A stretch of DNA of 9,315 bases from Spirochaetaceae bacterium. Lineage in GTDB: Bacteria; Spirochaetota; Spirochaetia; Treponematales; Breznakiellaceae. The stretch lies in contig JAITHR010000046.1 of NCBI GenBank assembly GCA_031279895.1, forward strand, positions 1-9,315, written 5' to 3'. Below, piece by piece: positions 6,906 to 9,315 of this stretch (positions are counted from its first letter, which is position 1; the number at the start of each line of letters is the position of its first letter). The position numbers were made by a program, and so were the translations under genes. A model generated the notes under the pieces. The model was not told the DNA's origin and ran no database searches. It saw only the letters and a program-made list of their open reading frames with translations.

Positions 6906-7679
6906 TTACAGGCGCAGGGCTTCCACCATATAGCGAATGTCCATGCCGTCGGCGCCCAGTTTCCGCATCTCGATAACAAACACAACGGAGCCGTCCCGCG
7001 GCGCCACCATAACCTTTCTAATTCGGTACGAACTTATAAGGGGGCGCCGTATCTGCGGATTTCCTACCATATACGTTTTTCGGGCGCCGTCCCAAGCGGT
7101 GCGTTCAAGGGTAATATAAAAAGAAGACGCCAGAGCGGAGCCGGAGCCTTCGATGCGGGGAACCAGCTGGGCGCGGTAGTAGCCGTTGGTCTTAAAGTCC
7201 CGAAACTCGATAATCTCTCCCACAGGGGATGTCCTGTTCCCGTCATCCAGCGCCATATAGAGCGCCTGGCCCTGGAGGAGGTAGCTTACCCCGTACCGCT
7301 CGGCCAGCGCCGCGTTGCGGGCGATGAGCCTGTAGAGCGCGCCGGACCCGTCCTGCCCCGCTATAACCGGCGCGTCATGCACAAAAGACACTTTGCCGCC
7401 GCCTGCAAAATTATTCTGTACCACGTCAACAACAAAAAGGTCGGCCCATGGCTTGAGCGTACCGGCCTGTACGCCGTACTGGGCGAACATATAGATCGCG
7501 CCGTCCGCTGAAAACCCCAGGTCAACATACGCGGCAATATCTCCGGCCCAGAGGATCCTCCCGCAGAAGAGCAGAATAGCCGCACAGAGCGTTTCGCGCC
7601 GGCGCGGAATGTCCCGCGCCGTCGCTTTCTTTTCCGGTTCGGCGGACAGGAAATATCGTTCTTTAACCTCTTTAACCAT
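6906..7679 (-). CDS. Predicted secreted protein, DUF2259-like
   Basis: The start at 7679 gives 257 residues. GAGGAG (complement of 7687-7692) lies 7 nt before it, whereas the ATG at 7700 has no ribosome site. A hydrophobic segment TLCAAILLFCGRILWAG (about 30-46) preceded by RRRE reads as a signal peptide or anchor with cleavage near WAG-D. It follows an unusually long charged N-terminus of about 29 residues. The mature part begins GDIAAYVDLGFSADGAIYMF, then AQYGVQAG and ADLFVVDVV. This is the pattern I recall for the DUF2259 family of predicted secreted proteins in spirochaetes and other bacteria, though no search was possible. The rest is beta-rich with no catalytic motif seen. Function is unknown; a periplasmic or envelope role is likely. 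Confidence 0.75.
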   Translation of the reverse strand: MVKEVKERYFLSAEPEKKATARDIPRRRETLCAAILLFCGRILWAGDIAAYVDLGFSADGAIYMFAQYGVQAGTLKPWADLFVVDVVQNNFAGGGKVSFVHDAPVIAGQDGSGALYRLIARNAALAERYGVSYLLQGQALYMALDDGNRTSPVGEIIEFRDFKTNGYYRAQLVPRIEGSGSALASSFYITLERTAWDGARKTYMVGNPQIRRPLISSYRIRKVMVAPRDGSVVFVIEMRKLGADGMDIRYMVEALRL

Positions 7680-7700
7680 GGAAAGGCTCCTCTCTGTCAT

Positions 7701-7726
7701 ACTATACTATCGGAATAAACCTCCAA
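7701..7726 (-). promoter_or_regulatory. Possible promoter of the DUF2259-like gene
   Basis: On the minus strand, TATAGT (7706-7701) matches the -10 element seen at 35-40. TTGGAG (7726-7721) is a poor -35 at a short 14-bp spacing. If real, transcription begins near 7694. That would exclude the ATG at 7700 and agree with the chosen start at 7679. Confidence 0.3.
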
Positions 7727-7769
7727 CTCTTGATATGCGCGAAAAACGGCGGGCGCCCCCTTCCGGCGG

Positions 7770-8126
7770 CTACCGGTTCCGGCGTTCCTCTTTGGTCTTG
7801 CACTCTATACACATAAGCGCGTAGGGTATGGCCTCAAGCCGGTCTTGGGGGATACGTTTGCCGCATTTTACGCACAGCCCGTATTTCCCCTGCTGGATCC
7901 GCGTCAGCGCCGAATCGATAAGTTTGAGCCGTTTCAGCTCCTGGGAGCCGATAGCCTCGATCATCTTGCGGTCAATATCGTCAGAGGCGATATCCGCCAA
8001 ATCTTTAGGATCCATGCCCTCCACGATTTCCTTAAAATTCTCGTTGTTGGCGATAAGGTTTGAAACAATTTCTTTTTTAAGGTTCATAAGGGACGTATGC
8101 ATCCGTTCCACAAAAGTTTTCTCCAT
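7770..8126 (-). CDS. Short DksA/TraR-family C4 zinc-finger regulator
   Basis: DksA-family proteins bind the RNA polymerase secondary channel and, often with ppGpp, adjust initiation. This 118-residue protein has an N-terminal coiled-coil hairpin (about 1-80). At its tip is DPKDLA (39-44), which reproduces the DxxDxA signature of functional DksA. A C4 zinc finger follows with Cys85, Cys88, Cys106 and Cys109, spaced CX2C-X17-CX2C as in Escherichia coli DksA. The motif CVKCGKRIPQDRLEAIPYA is typical of the family. It lacks about 30 N-terminal residues found in the enterobacterial protein. AGGAGG (complement of 8134-8139), 7 nt upstream, makes the start secure. It stands beside a secreted-protein gene and the repeat island, with no obvious functional partner. 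Family is certain; whether it is the main DksA of the cell is not known. Confidence 0.92.
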   Translation of the reverse strand: MEKTFVERMHTSLMNLKKEIVSNLIANNENFKEIVEGMDPKDLADIASDDIDRKMIEAIGSQELKRLKLIDSALTRIQQGKYGLCVKCGKRIPQDRLEAIPYALMCIECKTKEERRNR

Positions 8127-8151
8127 GGGAATTCCTCCTTTGGCTTTCTAA

Positions 8152-8179
8152 AATATATATAATGATATATACATTTAAA
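8152..8179 (-). promoter_or_regulatory. AT-rich candidate promoter of the DksA-like gene
   Basis: The stretch 8141-8205 is strikingly AT-rich against GC-rich surroundings. On the minus strand, TTTAAA (8179-8174) and TATATT (8157-8152) lie 16 bp apart. An inverted repeat TATATAT/ATATATA (8154-8160, 8165-8171) covers the -10. Several overlapping A/T hexamers fit about equally well, so the exact boxes are uncertain. Confidence 0.35.
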
Positions 8180-8226
8180 GCTTATTTTAAATATTTCTAC
8201 GAAAATATCCCGATAATTCCCCCGCC

Positions 8227-8300
8227 CCGTCTCCGACGGTTTCAGTATGGCCGCCCAGCCTCCGGCTGTTTCAAACATGGCCGCCCAGCCTCCGGCTGTT
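8227..8300 (+). repeat. Short direct repeats opening the repeat island
   Basis: A 24-bp segment at 8247-8270 is repeated exactly at 8277-8300. Each copy is ATGGCCGCC followed by the hairpin CAGCC-TCC-GGCTG (8256-8268 and 8286-8298). A related hairpin, CCGTC-TCC-GACGG (8227-8239), stands in front with a 7-nt linker. This is a compressed version of the longer units that follow, about 30 bp per step instead of about 170. Confidence 0.85.
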
Positions 8301-8933
8301 CCGGCAAGGCCGCCTGTTGCCTCCGAGTAGTGCAACACCTTGTCCGGTGAGCGGGCTGGCACAGCCCAGGCGCGGCTACGCTTCGCGCAACGGCGGGCGG
8401 TTCGGGAGCGCCGCGTTGGTGTGTGTAGTAAGGGGCGGGGCGTGGTTCGGGGCGCAGCCTCCGGCTGTTTCAGCATGGCCGCCTGTTATTTCCAAACGGT
8501 GCGACACCGTGTCCGCCGGGCAAATCAGTGCTGTTGAGGCGCGGCTACGCTCTCGCGCAACTTGCGACGGTTTGTGCGTTGTTGTGCGTAGTAAGGGGCG
8601 GCGCGTTGTTCGGGGCGCAGCCTCCGGCCCGTCTCCGACGGTTCCGGCATGGCCGCCTGTTATTTCCAAACGGTGCGACACCGTGTCCGCCGGGCAAATC
8701 AGTGCTGTTGAGGCGCGGCTACGCTCGCGCAGCTTGCGACGGTTTGTGCGTTGTTGCGCGTTATTCGGGGCGGTGCGTGGTTCGGGGCGCAGTCTCCGGC
8801 CCGTCTCCGACGGTTCCGGCATGGCCGCCTGTTGTTTCAAAGCGGTGCAACACCGTGTCCATTTACTTCGCTGGCTGCTGCTTAGGCGCGGCTACGCTCT
8901 CGCGCCGTCTCCGACGGCTTCAGCATGGCCGCC
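8227..8933 (+). repeat. Seven hairpin-linker-RWGGCCGCC modules
   Basis: Hairpins at 8227-8239, 8256-8268, 8286-8298, 8455-8467, 8629-8641, 8801-8813 and 8905-8917 all have 5-bp stems and the loop TCC. Each is followed by a 7-nt linker (8 nt once) of the form YTYCRRY and then ATGGCCGCC, or AAGGCCGCC at 8306. Two stem sequences occur, CCGTC/GACGG and CAGCC/GGCTG. The switch between them keeps full pairing. A degenerate eighth hairpin with loop TCA lies at 9007-9019. Confidence 0.85.
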
Positions 8934-9090
8934 TGTTGCCTCCAAGTAGCGCAACACCTTGTCCGGTGAGCGAGTCAGTGCTGCCCAGGCGCGGCTACGC
9001 TTCGCGCCGTCTCAGGCGGTTCGGGAGCCGTGCGTTGTTGTGCGTAGTAAGGGGCGGCGCGTGGTTCGGGGCGGGGCGCGTCTCGCGTCG
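8306..9090 (+). repeat. Tandem array of five units of about 170 bp
   Basis: Units begin at 8306, 8475, 8649, 8821 and 8925, each with RWGGCCGCCTGTT. Lengths are about 169, 174, 172, 104 and 166 bp. Units 2 and 3 are identical over their first 77 bp. Every unit contains GGCGCGGCTACGCT followed by CGCG. Units 1, 2 and 5 share GTAGTAAGGGGCGG near the 3' end, and unit 3 has a diverged form. Unit 4 lacks about 70 bp of the 3' part. Units 1 and 5 share one inner variant (ACACCTTGTCCGGTGAGCG); units 2 and 3 carry ACGGTG-CGA-CACCGT, and unit 4 a near copy. Unit 5 runs into the 133-bp duplication. No credible gene, transposase or spacer sequence is seen. The array may continue beyond the window. Confidence 0.85.
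8988..9008 (+). repeat. GGCGCG/CGCGCC hairpin within array units
   Basis: GGCGCG and CGCGCC form a 6-bp stem around a 9-nt loop, GCTACGCTT. Unit 4 has the same hairpin at 8885-8906 with a 10-nt loop. Units 1-3 carry the same core but end CGCGCA, shortening the stem. Confidence 0.6.
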
Positions 9091-9315
9091 GTGGGGGGTT
9101 TGGGGGGTCTATGACCCCCCAGCCGCCGGAGGCAGCTTGTCTGTCGTTGCCCGGTTCGGGGCGCGTGGCAGGAAGCTTATGGAACCGCCGGAGGCGGTTC
9201 GGGGTGCGGCGCGGGAAGCCGCAGTGGGGGGTTTGGGGGGTCTATGACCCCCCAGCCGCCGGAGGCAGCTTGTCTGTCGTTGCCCGGTTCGGGGCGCTTC
9301 GCAGGACGCTTATGA
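9091..9315 (+). repeat. 133-bp direct duplication with G6/C6 palindrome
   Basis: Positions 9091-9164 recur without change at 9224-9297. The similarity continues as GCAGG, then two bases, then GCTTATGRA, to the window end. Each copy starts with GTGGGGGGTTTGGGGGG. It contains a 9-bp perfect palindrome around TAT (9101-9121 and 9234-9254), then a GGA-loop hairpin (9121-9137 and 9254-9270). Between the copies is the 8-bp hairpin GAACCGCC-GGA-GGCGGTTC (9182-9200), related to the one at 1457-1471. No gene is visible. The window stops inside the second copy. Confidence 0.85.

Noticed and set aside
7741..7769. Intrinsic terminator after the DksA-like gene
   Set aside because: A G/C-rich stretch with a T-run exists on the minus strand, but only a stem of about 3-4 bp can be drawn.
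8376..8840. 154-residue open frame on the minus strand
   Set aside because: It is the complementary reading of the same repeats and internally repetitive, with no start signal.
8317..8949. 210-residue open frame on the plus strand through the repeat array
   Set aside because: It follows the GC-rich tandem units, gives a repetitive Arg/Ala/Pro-rich product, has no ribosome site and changes phase between units of unequal length.
8227..9090. CRISPR array
   Set aside because: Units are about 170 bp and similar throughout, with no short constant repeats separated by unique spacers and no cas genes nearby.
8528..9247. 239-residue open frame on the plus strand
   Set aside because: It overlaps the previous frame in the same repeats, shows no domain and has no initiation signal.

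Overview
The window looks like a chromosomal segment from a spirochaete, most likely a Treponema-type organism. This is an inference from gene content: a GroES with the MYDKYAGT segment, a DUF2259-like secreted protein, a signal-peptide NHL/TPR protein behind surE, and a short DksA-like protein. No marker gene fixes the species. Coding DNA is moderately GC-rich. The last 1.1 kb is much more GC-rich and holds repeats rather than genes.

Left part, plus strand: a good sigma-70 type promoter (11-40) and a structured leader precede a galactokinase-like GHMP kinase (193-1356) whose substrate and phosphate-loop motifs are degraded. A palindromic repeat element (1370-1471) fills most of the gap before surE. 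surE (1605-2405), a TPR protein (2452-3138) and a large exported TPR/NHL/von Willebrand-like protein (3135-5195) form a probable operon. Its last two genes overlap by ATGA. An orphan groES (5355-5621) follows with its own promoter and no groEL. It ends at a strong bidirectional terminator (5641-5675).

Right part, minus strand: a PfkB sugar kinase resembling 2-keto-3-deoxygluconate kinase (5686-6798), a DUF2259-like secreted protein (6906-7679) and a short DksA/TraR C4 zinc-finger regulator (7770-8126). Gaps of about 90-107 bp suggest separate transcription units or a loose cluster.

The end of the window (about 8220-9315) is a repeat island. It contains (i) seven copies of a small module: a 5-bp hairpin with a TCC loop, a 7-8 nt linker, then RWGGCCGCC; (ii) five tandem units of about 170 bp; and (iii) a 133-bp duplication carrying a G6/C6 palindrome. 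Stem sequences vary in a base-pair-preserving way while loop and flanks stay constant. The isolated element at 1370-1471 belongs to the same family. It differs from a copy at 9175-9198 by only two bases, and those two bases pair with each other. This is the main candidate for an undescribed system in the window. The long open frames through the island look like by-products of its GC-rich repeats.
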